This document shows positions 7,944-18,228 of a DNA stretch of 40,216 bases, piece by piece (positions within the stretch are counted from its first letter, which is position 1; each line of letters starts with the position of its first letter). The notes under the pieces are model-generated. The model was not told the DNA's origin and searched no databases. It worked only from the letters and a program-made list of their open reading frames with translations. This DNA comes from an uncultured Saccharospirillaceae bacterium (GTDB taxonomy: Bacteria > Pseudomonadota > Gammaproteobacteria > Pseudomonadales > Natronospirillaceae): assembly GCA_913063165.1 (NCBI GenBank), contig CAJXZL010000020.1:1-40216 (forward strand), given 5' to 3'. Made by a program: the position numbers and the translations under genes.

Positions 7944-9257
7944 TTGTTTTTTGAACGAGATACTGGCGGGGACCGCGCACTTCTGGTCCATATTGAATTT
8001 CCTGAAGGCGACGATAAGGAAGATCCCCGCGAATTTGAAGAACTGGTTTTGTCTGCAGGCGCTAATGCCATTGCCGTAATCAATGGCACCCGCCGTGCTC
8101 GCGATCCCAAAACCTTTGTGGGTAAAGGCAAAGTAGACGAAATTCGTGCGGCCGTTATTGAGCATGAGATTGACGTTGTCTTGTTTAACCACAGTCTTTC
8201 CCCTAGCCAAGAGCGCAACATTGAACGCATTGTTGAATGCCGGGTACTAGACCGCACAGGACTGATTCTCGATATCTTTGCGCAGCGTGCCCGTACCCAT
8301 GAAGGTAAACTTCAGGTTGAATTGGCACAGCTCAATTATCAAGCCACCCGCTTGGTACGTGGCTGGACCCACCTTGAACGTCAAAAAGGCGGTATCGGCT
8401 TACGCGGCCCTGGTGAAACCCAGCTCGAAACCGACCGTCGATTATTGCGCGTGCGGGTCAATAACTTATTGTCTCGATTGAAAAAGGTCGAAAAGCAACG
8501 CGATCAAGGCCGGCGTATGCGGAGTCGCTCGGCGACACCCACGGTATCCTTAGTGGGCTATACCAACGCGGGCAAATCAACCCTGTTCAATCACATGACC
8601 GATGCAGAGGTTTATGCAGCGAACCAGCTGTTCGCGACGCTTGATCCAACGTTACGGAAAATGCATGTCACTGACCTAGGCGACGTTATTTTGGCCGACA
8701 CGGTAGGCTTTATTCGCCACTTGCCGCACAAACTCGTTGATGCCTTCAAAGCGACATTACAAGAAACCATTGAAGCGGATCTCATCCTGCACGTAGTCGA
8801 CTGCGCTTCTGGCGACCGCATTCACCAAATTGAACAAGTTGAAAATGTATTGGCCGAAATCGGCGCCGATGACGTATTACGGCTTGAGGTCTATAATAAA
8901 ATCGATTTGTTGCATAATTTTGAGCCTATTATTGAAAGAGATACCAGCGGCAAACCCCGTCGTGTATGGGTATCCGCAATAACCGGTCAGGGTAAGGAAC
9001 TATTGATCAGTGCCATTGCAGAACTACTGGCACAGGATATTTTTGATGGCAAGTTAGAACTATTACCCAAAGATGGTCAGCTCAGGGCATTGCTTTTTGA
9101 GAAAAAGGCCGTATTAAATGAAGAATACCTAGAGAATGGCAACATTGTGCTGCACGTCCGAATGGAAATGGATGCTTTTAAAAAAGCACTAGCACAAACC
9201 GGAATACCCGCCAGTCGGTTTATACAGCCGCCTGAAAAAGAATTTTTTGAGACATAG
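7944..9257 (+). CDS. hflX: GTPase HflX
   Basis: HflX is a ribosome-associated GTPase that splits stalled or hibernating 70S ribosomes, notably after heat stress. The 437-residue protein has the N-terminal nucleotide-binding-like domain, the glycine-rich GIGLRGPGETQLE linker and a helical hairpin. The G domain follows, with GYTNAGKST near 204-212, DTVGFI and NKID. I place the start at TTG 7944: the following residues align with the N-terminus of E. coli HflX (FERD..G...LVHI). There is no ATG nearby, and GGAG at 7927-7930 is 13 bases upstream, which is long. A weak start may keep HflX low relative to Hfq. Confidence 0.95.
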   Translation: MFFERDTGGDRALLVHIEFPEGDDKEDPREFEELVLSAGANAIAVINGTRRARDPKTFVGKGKVDEIRAAVIEHEIDVVLFNHSLSPSQERNIERIVECRVLDRTGLILDIFAQRARTHEGKLQVELAQLNYQATRLVRGWTHLERQKGGIGLRGPGETQLETDRRLLRVRVNNLLSRLKKVEKQRDQGRRMRSRSATPTVSLVGYTNAGKSTLFNHMTDAEVYAANQLFATLDPTLRKMHVTDLGDVILADTVGFIRHLPHKLVDAFKATLQETIEADLILHVVDCASGDRIHQIEQVENVLAEIGADDVLRLEVYNKIDLLHNFEPIIERDTSGKPRRVWVSAITGQGKELLISAIAELLAQDIFDGKLELLPKDGQLRALLFEKKAVLNEEYLENGNIVLHVRMEMDAFKKALAQTGIPASRFIQPPEKEFFET

Positions 9258-9271
9258 CAACGGAGATAAAC

Positions 9272-10462
9272 ATGGCCTGGAACGAGCCACCAAGTGGCAA
9301 TAATGATAAGGATCCATGGGGCAACCCAAAAAAGGGCAACGACGGTCCACCAGACCTCGATGAACTATTTAAAAAGATGGATCAGACGCTAAAAGGACTA
9401 CTGGGCAAAGGCCGTGGCGGCAACCGTGGTAATGGCAGCGGTCCAGGTAATGGTGCTTCCGGCTCCTTTATCTTTATTGGCTTGCTCATTGCTGGTGTTG
9501 CCATCGCTGCAGTGAATTCGGTCTATACCGTTGATGCACGTGAACGTGGTGTTGTGCTGCGTTTGGGTAAATTCAACGCAGTGACAGAACCTGGCCTGCA
9601 ATTTAAAGTGCCATTTGTCGACACTGTAGAAAAAGTCGTGGTGACTGACATCCGAGAATATTCTGATAAATCTCGCATGTTGACCAAAGACCAAAACATT
9701 GTTGAAGTCAGCTACAACATTCAGTGGCAAGCAACCGATGCGCGTAATTTTGCGCTGGTGGTACAGAACCCTGATCGTGTCTTAGAGCACGCGTCAGAAT
9801 CTGCCCTCAGAAATGTGGTGGGTGGCTCTCTTATGCGTGAAGTCATGACATCCAGTCGTTCACGATTGGCTAATGAAATGAAGCTGCGCCTTCAGAGTCT
9901 GCTTGATGACTACGGCACCGGTATCGTCGTATCCCAGGTCAACTTTGCTGACGTGAGCCCGCCACTTGAAGTACGTCCTGCTTATGATGACGTGATCAAG
10001 GCCGAAGCGGATGAACAGCGTTTCAAGAACGAAGCAGAACGCTATTCAAATCAGATCATTCCTGAAGCACGTGGTTTGGCACAGCGTCAAATCGAAGAAG
10101 CCAATGGTTATCGTGAACAGATCATCGCGCGCGCAGAAGGTGAAGCAACACGTTTCAACCGACTATACGCCGAATACGTAAAGGCACCTGAAGTCACACG
10201 CCAGCGTCTTTACCTAGAAACGATCTCTGAAATCTATGCCAATACCAATAAGATTTTGGTTGACGTGAGCACTGGTAATAACTTGATGTATCTTCCTTTG
10301 GATCAGATTAAACGCGCAGCAGCAGCGACTATCGCGAACAATGCAAACGATTCGATGTTGACCAGCGGTGTTACTAATTTGTCCTCCTCTGAAATGAGTG
10401 AATTAACCGACGGCATTATCGAAGAATTTCGTAAACGCGGTTTGATTCGGACTGGAAACTAA
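9272..10462 (+). CDS. hflK: FtsH protease modulator HflK
   Basis: HflK and HflC assemble a large cage in the inner membrane around the AAA protease FtsH and modulate its access to membrane substrates. The 396-residue protein opens with a Gly/Pro/Asn-rich cytoplasmic segment (about 1-62). One transmembrane helix follows (about 65-83, FIFIGLLIAGVAIAAV). An SPFH/band-7 domain (about 84-280) with ERGVVLRLGKF comes next, then a long charged coiled-coil helix (RFKNEAERYSNQII...). CGGAG precedes the ATG, and hflC follows after 11 bases. Confidence 0.97.
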   Translation: MAWNEPPSGNNDKDPWGNPKKGNDGPPDLDELFKKMDQTLKGLLGKGRGGNRGNGSGPGNGASGSFIFIGLLIAGVAIAAVNSVYTVDARERGVVLRLGKFNAVTEPGLQFKVPFVDTVEKVVVTDIREYSDKSRMLTKDQNIVEVSYNIQWQATDARNFALVVQNPDRVLEHASESALRNVVGGSLMREVMTSSRSRLANEMKLRLQSLLDDYGTGIVVSQVNFADVSPPLEVRPAYDDVIKAEADEQRFKNEAERYSNQIIPEARGLAQRQIEEANGYREQIIARAEGEATRFNRLYAEYVKAPEVTRQRLYLETISEIYANTNKILVDVSTGNNLMYLPLDQIKRAAAATIANNANDSMLTSGVTNLSSSEMSELTDGIIEEFRKRGLIRTGN

Positions 10463-10473
10463 GGAGAAGCATC

Positions 10474-11349
10474 ATGACAAATAAATCATTTTTTGGTGCG
10501 ATCCTGGTGGCATTTGCCGTTTTTATTGCAGCCAACAGCCTCTATATCATCAGTGAGAAAGAGCGCGGCATCTTGCTGTACTTTGGTGAAATGGAAATTG
10601 ACGATATCCCACCTGGGATTCACGTCAAAATGCCATTCTTCAATACGGTGCGTAAGTTTGAAGGTCGATTGATCAACTTGGATATTCGCAAAGAGCGCTT
10701 TATCACCAAGGAAGATCAGTTCCTTGAAGTAGACAGCTATGTCCAGTGGCGTATCGCCAATCCGGGTCTCTACTACCAGGCAACCTCTGGTGGTCAAGAA
10801 TCGGTAGCCATGACCGTACTGACCTCTCGTGTAAACGATGGTTTGCGTTCTGAGTTTGGTAAGCGTACGCAGAGCGAAGTGGTCTCTGGCGAGCGCGACA
10901 TGCTCACGCGTATCATCACCGAAAAGGTCAACGAAGTAGCAACGGCACAATTGGGTATTGAAGTACTGGACGTCCGCGTCAAAGGCATCGATCTACCTTC
11001 AGACGTATCTGAAAACGTTTTCCGTCAGATTCGTACTGAGCGTGAAAAGGAAGCTCAGGAACGTCGCTCACGTGGTCGTGAAGAAGCTGAAAAGATCAAA
11101 GCCAATGCCGATCGTCAAAAGATCGTTATTGCTGCCGACGCTTATAAGCAAGCCGAAGCCATTCGTGGTGAAGGTGATGCGGTTGCGGCCTCTGTTTACG
11201 CTGATGCGTACAACAAAGATGCCGAGTTCTACGCCTTCGTTCGTAGCCTAAGAGCTTATGAAGACACCTTTGCTTCAGGCAACGACATCATGGTGATGGA
11301 ACCTGACAGCGACTTCTTCAAGTACTTAAACGCGCAGTCTGGCAAGTAG
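10474..11349 (+). CDS. hflC: FtsH protease modulator HflC
   Basis: HflC is the partner of HflK in the membrane complex that surrounds FtsH. The 291-residue protein has an N-terminal transmembrane helix (about 5-24). An SPFH domain follows (ISEKERGILLYFGEM... to about 190). Then comes a charged coiled coil (REKEAQERRSRGREEAEKI) and a short C-terminal segment. AAGGAG is positioned ideally before the ATG. The small yjeT (DUF2065) gene that follows hflC in E. coli is absent: only 135 bp separate hflC from hisZ. Confidence 0.97.
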   Translation: MTNKSFFGAILVAFAVFIAANSLYIISEKERGILLYFGEMEIDDIPPGIHVKMPFFNTVRKFEGRLINLDIRKERFITKEDQFLEVDSYVQWRIANPGLYYQATSGGQESVAMTVLTSRVNDGLRSEFGKRTQSEVVSGERDMLTRIITEKVNEVATAQLGIEVLDVRVKGIDLPSDVSENVFRQIRTEREKEAQERRSRGREEAEKIKANADRQKIVIAADAYKQAEAIRGEGDAVAASVYADAYNKDAEFYAFVRSLRAYEDTFASGNDIMVMEPDSDFFKYLNAQSGK

Positions 11350-11362
11350 TATGAACAGGTGC

Positions 11363-11400
11363 GAATGTTGTAAGTCCCGAACACCGGGCTTACGGCATTC
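11363..11400 (+). promoter_or_regulatory. Long hairpin in the hflC-hisZ gap
   Basis: GAATG (11363-11367) pairs with CATTC (11396-11400). Two T.G wobble pairs come next, then GTAAG with CTTAC, one bulged T, and CCCG with CGGG around the loop AACAC. In total that is 16 pairs with a single bulge. It starts 13 bases after the hflC stop. Its right arm contains ACCGGG, which is also the 5' arm of the downstream terminator. The 3' terminator arm could therefore pair with either, the layout expected of an attenuator. Confidence 0.5.
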
Positions 11401-11441
11401 AAACACTGGCAATTAGACACCGTTTGCAGGTAGAATTCGTT

Positions 11442-11464
11442 AACCGGGACACCCCGGTTTTTTT
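11442..11464 (+). terminator. Intrinsic terminator just upstream of hisZ
   Basis: AACCGGG (11442-11448) and CCCGGTT (11453-11459) form a 7-bp stem with the loop ACAC. T-rich sequence runs to 11464. It lies only 20 bases before the hisZ start codon. It either ends the hflKC transcript or attenuates read-through into hisZ-purA. Confidence 0.8.
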
Positions 11465-11484
11465 ACGCCTGTTGGATGACATAA

Positions 11485-13979
<2,495 letters not shown>

Positions 13980-13986
13980 GGTACGT

Positions 13987-14016
13987 AAAGGGAAGCCACT
14001 GGCTTCCCTTTGTTTT
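13987..14016 (+). terminator. Intrinsic terminator of purA
   Basis: AAAGGGAAGCC (13987-13997) and GGCTTCCCTTT (14001-14011) form a perfect 11-bp stem with the three-base loop ACT. GTTTTC follows. It begins seven bases after the purA stop codon. Confidence 0.85.
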
Positions 14017-14039
14017 CATTACGGATAAATCCGCGTCAC

Positions 14040-14099
14040 CATAACCCCTGTTTTCATAACCTGTGTTACCATAACCCTTGTTTTCGTACCCTTTTTAAC
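14040..14099. repeat. Degenerate 15-nt tandem repeat upstream of rnr
   Basis: Four consecutive 15-base units start at 14040, 14055, 14070 and 14085. The first three begin CATAACC; the first and third differ at one base only. The fourth is more diverged (CGTACCC...). The block lies between the purA terminator and rnr. A multi-site binding region or a slippage-generated repeat are possible. The base composition (C/T-rich on plus) does not suggest coding. Confidence 0.6.
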
Positions 14100-14188
14100 C
14101 CGTCATCTTCTACCTGTGAATTACTTCATGCCAATCTGTTAAAAATGGTCTACCATCAGTACAAAATTTAAGCACCCATTATTACCAC

Positions 14189-14205
14189 AAAGGAATACCA
14201 ATATT
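14189..14205 (+). promoter_or_regulatory. Shine-Dalgarno and AUU start of rnr
   Basis: AAAGGA (14189-14194) is followed after eight bases by ATT (14203-14205), in frame with the conserved N-terminus of RNase R. The frame is open upstream only as far as TAA at 14140-14142. Between that stop and ATG 14284 it contains no ATG, GTG or TTG codon. Confidence 0.7.
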
Positions 14206-16701
14206 ATCCGTCGCAAATCCAGTCAGGATCCCTTCGCACAACGCGAAGCAGACAACTACGCCAATCCCATCCCCTCTCGTGAAATGATTGGCTCCTATAT
14301 GGCCGAACGCTCTGGCCTAGGCAACTTACACGACATCGCAAATGACCTCGGCATCTCGGGCGACGAACAAATTGAAGCCCTACGGCGACGCCTCAATGCC
14401 ATGGTAAGAGATGGCCAACTGCGCGTGGCACGATCTGGTCTGTTTGGCAGTGTGAACAAGATGCACCTCACGCAAGGCGTGGTACGCGGGCACCCCGATG
14501 GCTTTGGATTTCTCATTCCAGAAGACGGCTCAGCCGACGTATTTATTAACCCGTTGCAAATGACCTGTGTATTTGACGGTGACAAAGCTCTGGTGCGCAT
14601 CATGGGCAAAGACTACAAGGGCCGCCCCGAAGGCAAGATTGTCGATGTTGTCACACACAACACCCAACAGCTCGTTGGCCGATTTAAGCGCGTCGGAGGC
14701 ATGGGCGTGGTCACGCCGGAAAACCGACGCCTGACCCTAGATGTCATGATCAATCTGGACGGTACTACCGTACCTGAGGACGGCGACATTGTGGTGGTCG
14801 ACATCATCTCACAACCCAAATTTCGACAGCAGCCGGTGGGCAAAGTGGTTGAGGTCATGGGCCAGCACATGGCGCCTGGCATGGAAATCGACATTGCCAT
14901 CCAAAGCTTTGGCATTCCCAATGAATGGCCAGAAGCCGTGGCACGCGCAGCCGATACAGTACCGCAGTCGGTGCGGCCAGAAGACCACAAAGACCGTTTT
15001 GATTTAACCAACATCCCCTTTGTGACCATTGATGGTGAAGATGCACGTGACTTTGACGATGCAGTCTATGCCAAGGCCACAGCCAATGGAGGTTGGAACC
15101 TCTATGTTGCCATTGCTGATGTTTCACACTATGTGATGCCCGGCACGGCTTTGGATGTCGAGGCTACCAACCGCGCCACCTCAGTGTATTTTCCTGAGCG
15201 GGTGATTCCGATGTTGCCTCACACGTTATCCAACGGCATTTGTTCGCTCAACCCCAACGTTGAACGCTTGGCGATGGTATGTGAGATGGCGATTGACGCC
15301 TCTGGTGTCGTGACCAGCTACCAGTTTTATAAAGGTGTGATTCACTCTCACGCCCGCATGACCTACACCGAAGTCGCCGCTTTTCTACAAGAGCCAGACA
15401 CTGAAAAAGGTCAGGCTGCTTTGACCAAATTTGCGCCTGTGGTGCAGGATGTCAGGGTGCTGTATGACCTCTTTCAGCAGTTGCTTCGCACCCGCAAAAC
15501 CCGCGGTGCCATCGACTTTGAAGCCACCGAAACCCGTATCATTTTTGACGACCACAAGAAAATTTCTGAAATCGTACCCGTGGTGCGCAACGATGCCCAC
15601 AAACTCATCGAAGAATGTATGCTTGCTGCCAACACCTGTGCAGCAGACTTTCTGACCCAGCTGAAGATCCCCGGGTTGTATCGTGTCCATGAAGGTCCGG
15701 GTCTAGACAAACTCGAAAAGCTGCGTGGCTATTTGGGCGAATTGGGATTGCATCTGGGTGGCGGGCTAAAACCGGCAACCAAAGACTTTCAAACACTGCT
15801 GGATGTGGTACATAAGCGCGATGACGTATTAACGGTACAGACGGTTATTTTGCGGTCATTGAGTCAGGCGGTTTATCAACCTGAAAATGAAGGTCACTTC
15901 GGATTAGGCTATGAAGGCTATGCACACTTCACGTCACCCATTCGACGCTACCCTGATCTGACCATGCACCGCGCAATCAACAGTGTCATTCACAGTGACC
16001 GAGATACGCCCTTGGTGCGCCGGGTGCCCCATTGCACGGTTATCAGCAAAAACATCACCTACCCTTACAACATTGAAAACATGCTGGTATTGGGCGAACA
16101 GTCATCCATGGCAGAACGGCGCGCCGATGATGCCACACGAGATGTCATGTCATGGCTGAAATGCGAATACATGGAAGAGCATATTGGCAGCGTGTTTCAC
16201 GGGAAAGTAACAGCGGTCGTACCCTTTGGCTTGTTTGTGCAACTCCACGAAGTGTTTGTCGAAGGCCTGGTGCATATTACCGGCTTGAGTGCGGACTACT
16301 ACCATTACGACGATGCCAAACACCGTTTGGTGGGCGAGCACACCCGCAAAGTGTATGCGCTCGGTCACGAAGTCACCGTACGCGTTGCCCGTGTCGACCT
16401 AGACGAACGCAAGATCGACTTTGAACTCTATGACGAAAATGGCCCAGTAGATACCGGTGGTATGGCCTCCAAAAAGTCGAAAAGTCGCAGTGGCAAATCA
16501 CGAAAGACCACAGCAGCTGACGGCACCTCTCCCAAAAGCACCACGGGTAAGAAGGCAGCGGGCAGCGCTACAGACAAGGCAGGCAAAAAGAGTGGCAATA
16601 AAGGCAAGAAAAAACGCGCGCCTAAAAAGGCTGGTGGTCCTGGGGTAGTCGCGAAGGCCCCGGCCAAGAAAAAGCGTAAACCCAAACCCAAAAAAGCCTA
16701 A
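14203..16701 (+). CDS. rnr: Ribonuclease R, probable AUU start
   Basis: RNase R is a processive 3'-to-5' exoribonuclease that degrades structured RNA, defective tRNA/rRNA and, with SmpB/tmRNA, nonstop mRNA. The 832-residue reading has an N-terminal winged-helix region, two cold-shock domains (VRGHPDGFGFL), and an RNB domain with DGEDARDFDDAVY and HFTSPIRRYPDL. An S1 domain (GKVTAVVPFGLFVQL) and a Lys-rich disordered tail follow. The first ATG is at 14284, but the 27 upstream codons encode SQDPFAQREADNYANPIPSR. This clearly matches the start of E. coli RNase R (SQDPFQEREAEKYANPIPSR). The only start-like codons there are ATT 14203 and ATC 14206; ATT has ideal spacing to AAAGGA. Confidence 0.93.
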   Translation: MIRRKSSQDPFAQREADNYANPIPSREMIGSYMAERSGLGNLHDIANDLGISGDEQIEALRRRLNAMVRDGQLRVARSGLFGSVNKMHLTQGVVRGHPDGFGFLIPEDGSADVFINPLQMTCVFDGDKALVRIMGKDYKGRPEGKIVDVVTHNTQQLVGRFKRVGGMGVVTPENRRLTLDVMINLDGTTVPEDGDIVVVDIISQPKFRQQPVGKVVEVMGQHMAPGMEIDIAIQSFGIPNEWPEAVARAADTVPQSVRPEDHKDRFDLTNIPFVTIDGEDARDFDDAVYAKATANGGWNLYVAIADVSHYVMPGTALDVEATNRATSVYFPERVIPMLPHTLSNGICSLNPNVERLAMVCEMAIDASGVVTSYQFYKGVIHSHARMTYTEVAAFLQEPDTEKGQAALTKFAPVVQDVRVLYDLFQQLLRTRKTRGAIDFEATETRIIFDDHKKISEIVPVVRNDAHKLIEECMLAANTCAADFLTQLKIPGLYRVHEGPGLDKLEKLRGYLGELGLHLGGGLKPATKDFQTLLDVVHKRDDVLTVQTVILRSLSQAVYQPENEGHFGLGYEGYAHFTSPIRRYPDLTMHRAINSVIHSDRDTPLVRRVPHCTVISKNITYPYNIENMLVLGEQSSMAERRADDATRDVMSWLKCEYMEEHIGSVFHGKVTAVVPFGLFVQLHEVFVEGLVHITGLSADYYHYDDAKHRLVGEHTRKVYALGHEVTVRVARVDLDERKIDFELYDENGPVDTGGMASKKSKSRSGKSRKTTAADGTSPKSTTGKKAAGSATDKAGKKSGNKGKKKRAPKKAGGPGVVAKAPAKKKRKPKPKKA

Positions 16702-16743
16702 TCACGACTGCCAGCGCCTCCGTTGAGGGGGTGCTGGGTCAAG

Positions 16744-16884
16744 ATGACAGCAGCACATAAATCTTTTACACTGCCGTTTATAGATTACGAGGAGCCACAA
16801 GAGTTGTTGGTCTGGCAATACGCCAGTAATGCACTTACCAGACAATTCAGGCTTCAAGAAATACCGACAAAGGACAACGCATGA
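16744..16884 (+). CDS. Small ORF coupled to the pilin gene (46 aa, function unknown)
   Basis: I do not recognise this protein. An ATG at 16744 opens 46 sense codons that end in TGA at 16882-16884. That stop overlaps the pilin ATG as ATGA, the usual sign of translational coupling. The peptide has a mixed composition (FIDYEEPQELLVW, NALTRQFRLQ), no transmembrane segment and no Cys. The Shine-Dalgarno is weak (GGG five bases before the ATG). It fills most of the 179-bp gap between rnr and the pilin gene. It could be a real small protein, a leader peptide for the pilin gene, or a chance ORF. Confidence 0.4.
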   Translation: MTAAHKSFTLPFIDYEEPQELLVWQYASNALTRQFRLQEIPTKDNA

Positions 16885-17261
16885 CCAGCATGACTGTCAA
16901 GAATAACGGCTTTACCATGATTGAATTGGTGATGGTCATTGTCATCATTGGTATTATCACCGCCGTCGCTATCCCAAAGTTTATTAACATCAAGGCTGAT
17001 GCCCACCGAGAAACTCTGGAAGGCGTTGCCGGTGCGCTAAGCTCAGCATCTGCAATTAATTATGGGGCGCGTGCCGTGGATGGTACCAAAGGCGATCCCA
17101 TTGCCAATTGCATCGATGTGGCTCTAGCCTTGCAAAGTGGCTTACCCAATGGCTATACCATCACATCGGCCGGCATTGGCCCAGGTGATACCGTTAGCTG
17201 CATTGTGTCAGACGATACCTCTGGAGATACCACCACCTTTACCGGATTGGGTGTTCGTTAA
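16881..17261 (+). CDS. Type IV pilin-like protein (MSHA-type), isolated gene
   Basis: This is a prepilin with a class III signal. A short basic leader ends in Gly10, and prepilin peptidase should cut before Phe11. The hydrophobic helix FTMIELVMVIVIIGIITAVAI follows, with Glu at mature position 5. The IPKFI..KADAHRE stretch resembles MSHA pilins. Cys77 and Cys107 could form the C-terminal disulphide loop. At 126 residues it is on the short side for a major pilin. It could be a minor pilin, a pseudopilin or a simple pilin. No other pilus genes are nearby. AAGGA lies six bases before the ATG, and the upstream small ORF overlaps it by ATGA. Confidence 0.85.
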   Translation: MTSMTVKNNGFTMIELVMVIVIIGIITAVAIPKFINIKADAHRETLEGVAGALSSASAINYGARAVDGTKGDPIANCIDVALALQSGLPNGYTITSAGIGPGDTVSCIVSDDTSGDTTTFTGLGVR

Positions 17262-17323
17262 CCTTACCCAATCTTGAACACCTACACCCATCTGCGATTA
17301 TTTTTATAAAAAGGAATCCCTGC

Positions 17324-18097
17324 ATGTCCGAGTCAACCGATCTACAGTTTGGTCTTCATGCCGTGTTATCCGTATTAGAGTCAGATCCTAAGCGCGTTCG
17401 TGACATCATCATTTTAAAAGACCGCAAAGATCAGCGCATTCAAAAGGTCATTGATGCTGCCAGACAAAATGCCATTAAAATCCGCTTTCAACCGCGAGCT
17501 GATTTCGAGCGCTTACTCAAAAATATCGATATACCGGATGCCCGGCACCAGGGTGTAATCGCCCAATGCACCGCACTAGAAATCTTAGATGAAGGCGACC
17601 TAGAAACGTTGCTACATGGCTTACAGGAGCCCGCATTATTGGTGGTATTGGATGGTGTAACTGACCCCCACAATTTGGGTGCAGTGCTACGAACAGCCGA
17701 TGCGGCAGGTGCCCACGCAGTGATAGCCCCCAAAGACAAATCCGCCACCCTCAATGCCACGGCGATCAAAGTTGCCTGTGGCGCCGCAGAAAAAGTACCG
17801 TTTATCCAAGTGACCAATTTGGCACGTACGCTCAAATACCTGCAACAGAGCGGCGTATGGATCATTGGTACAGCGGGCGAAGCCACGCAGAATCTGCACC
17901 AAGCCAAGCTAACTGGCGCAATGGCACTGGTCATGGGCGCTGAAGGCGACGGTATGCGTCGGCTTACCCGTGAAACCTGCGATGAATTGGTGTTTATTCC
18001 GATGAAGGGGAGTGTCTCAAGCTTGAATGTCAGCGTGGCAACTGGCGTCTGCTTGTTTGAAGTAGTGCGCCAACGCGGACTGGCGACCACAGCCTAA
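17324..18097 (+). CDS. rlmB: 23S rRNA (guanosine-2'-O-)-methyltransferase RlmB
   Basis: RlmB methylates the ribose of G2251 in the peptidyl-transferase P loop of 23S rRNA. The 257-residue protein has an N-terminal substrate-binding domain (FGLHAVLSVLE...) and a SPOUT/TrmH-type knotted domain. Motif 1 is DGVTDPHNLGAVLRTADAAGAHAV, motif 2 is VMGAEGDGMRRL, and motif 3 is PMKGSVSSLNVSVATGVCLFE. rnr and rlmB are neighbours in many gammaproteobacteria; here the pilin gene and small ORF have come between them. AAAGGA precedes the ATG. Confidence 0.96.
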   Translation: MSESTDLQFGLHAVLSVLESDPKRVRDIIILKDRKDQRIQKVIDAARQNAIKIRFQPRADFERLLKNIDIPDARHQGVIAQCTALEILDEGDLETLLHGLQEPALLVVLDGVTDPHNLGAVLRTADAAGAHAVIAPKDKSATLNATAIKVACGAAEKVPFIQVTNLARTLKYLQQSGVWIIGTAGEATQNLHQAKLTGAMALVMGAEGDGMRRLTRETCDELVFIPMKGSVSSLNVSVATGVCLFEVVRQRGLATTA

Positions 18098-18117
18098 TAG
18101 CACGCAAAAAGGTGACC

Positions 18118-18152
18118 GCCTCAGCAATTCTGCTGAGGCATCTATTTCTTTC
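18118..18152 (+). terminator. Probable intrinsic terminator of rlmB
   Basis: GCCTCAGCA (18118-18126) and TGCTGAGGC (18131-18139) form a perfect 9-bp stem with the loop ATTC. The tail ATCTATTTCTTTCC is T-rich but interrupted, so efficiency may be partial. Confidence 0.7.
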
Positions 18153-18228
18153 CATTTTTGTTTGGACTACAGTAAATGTCATCGCCTCGCGGCATGCTAT
18201 TCACTTTGGCTAACAAAGGATGAACACG

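Noticed and set aside
16710-16740. Imperfect hairpin after rnr as terminator
   Set aside because: Stem has uneven internal bulges and no T-tract, and it would lie just before the small ORF.
17488-18090. 200-codon minus-strand ORF opposite rlmB
   Set aside because: Antisense shadow of the SPOUT methyltransferase; Ser/Thr/Ala-rich composition and no family resemblance.
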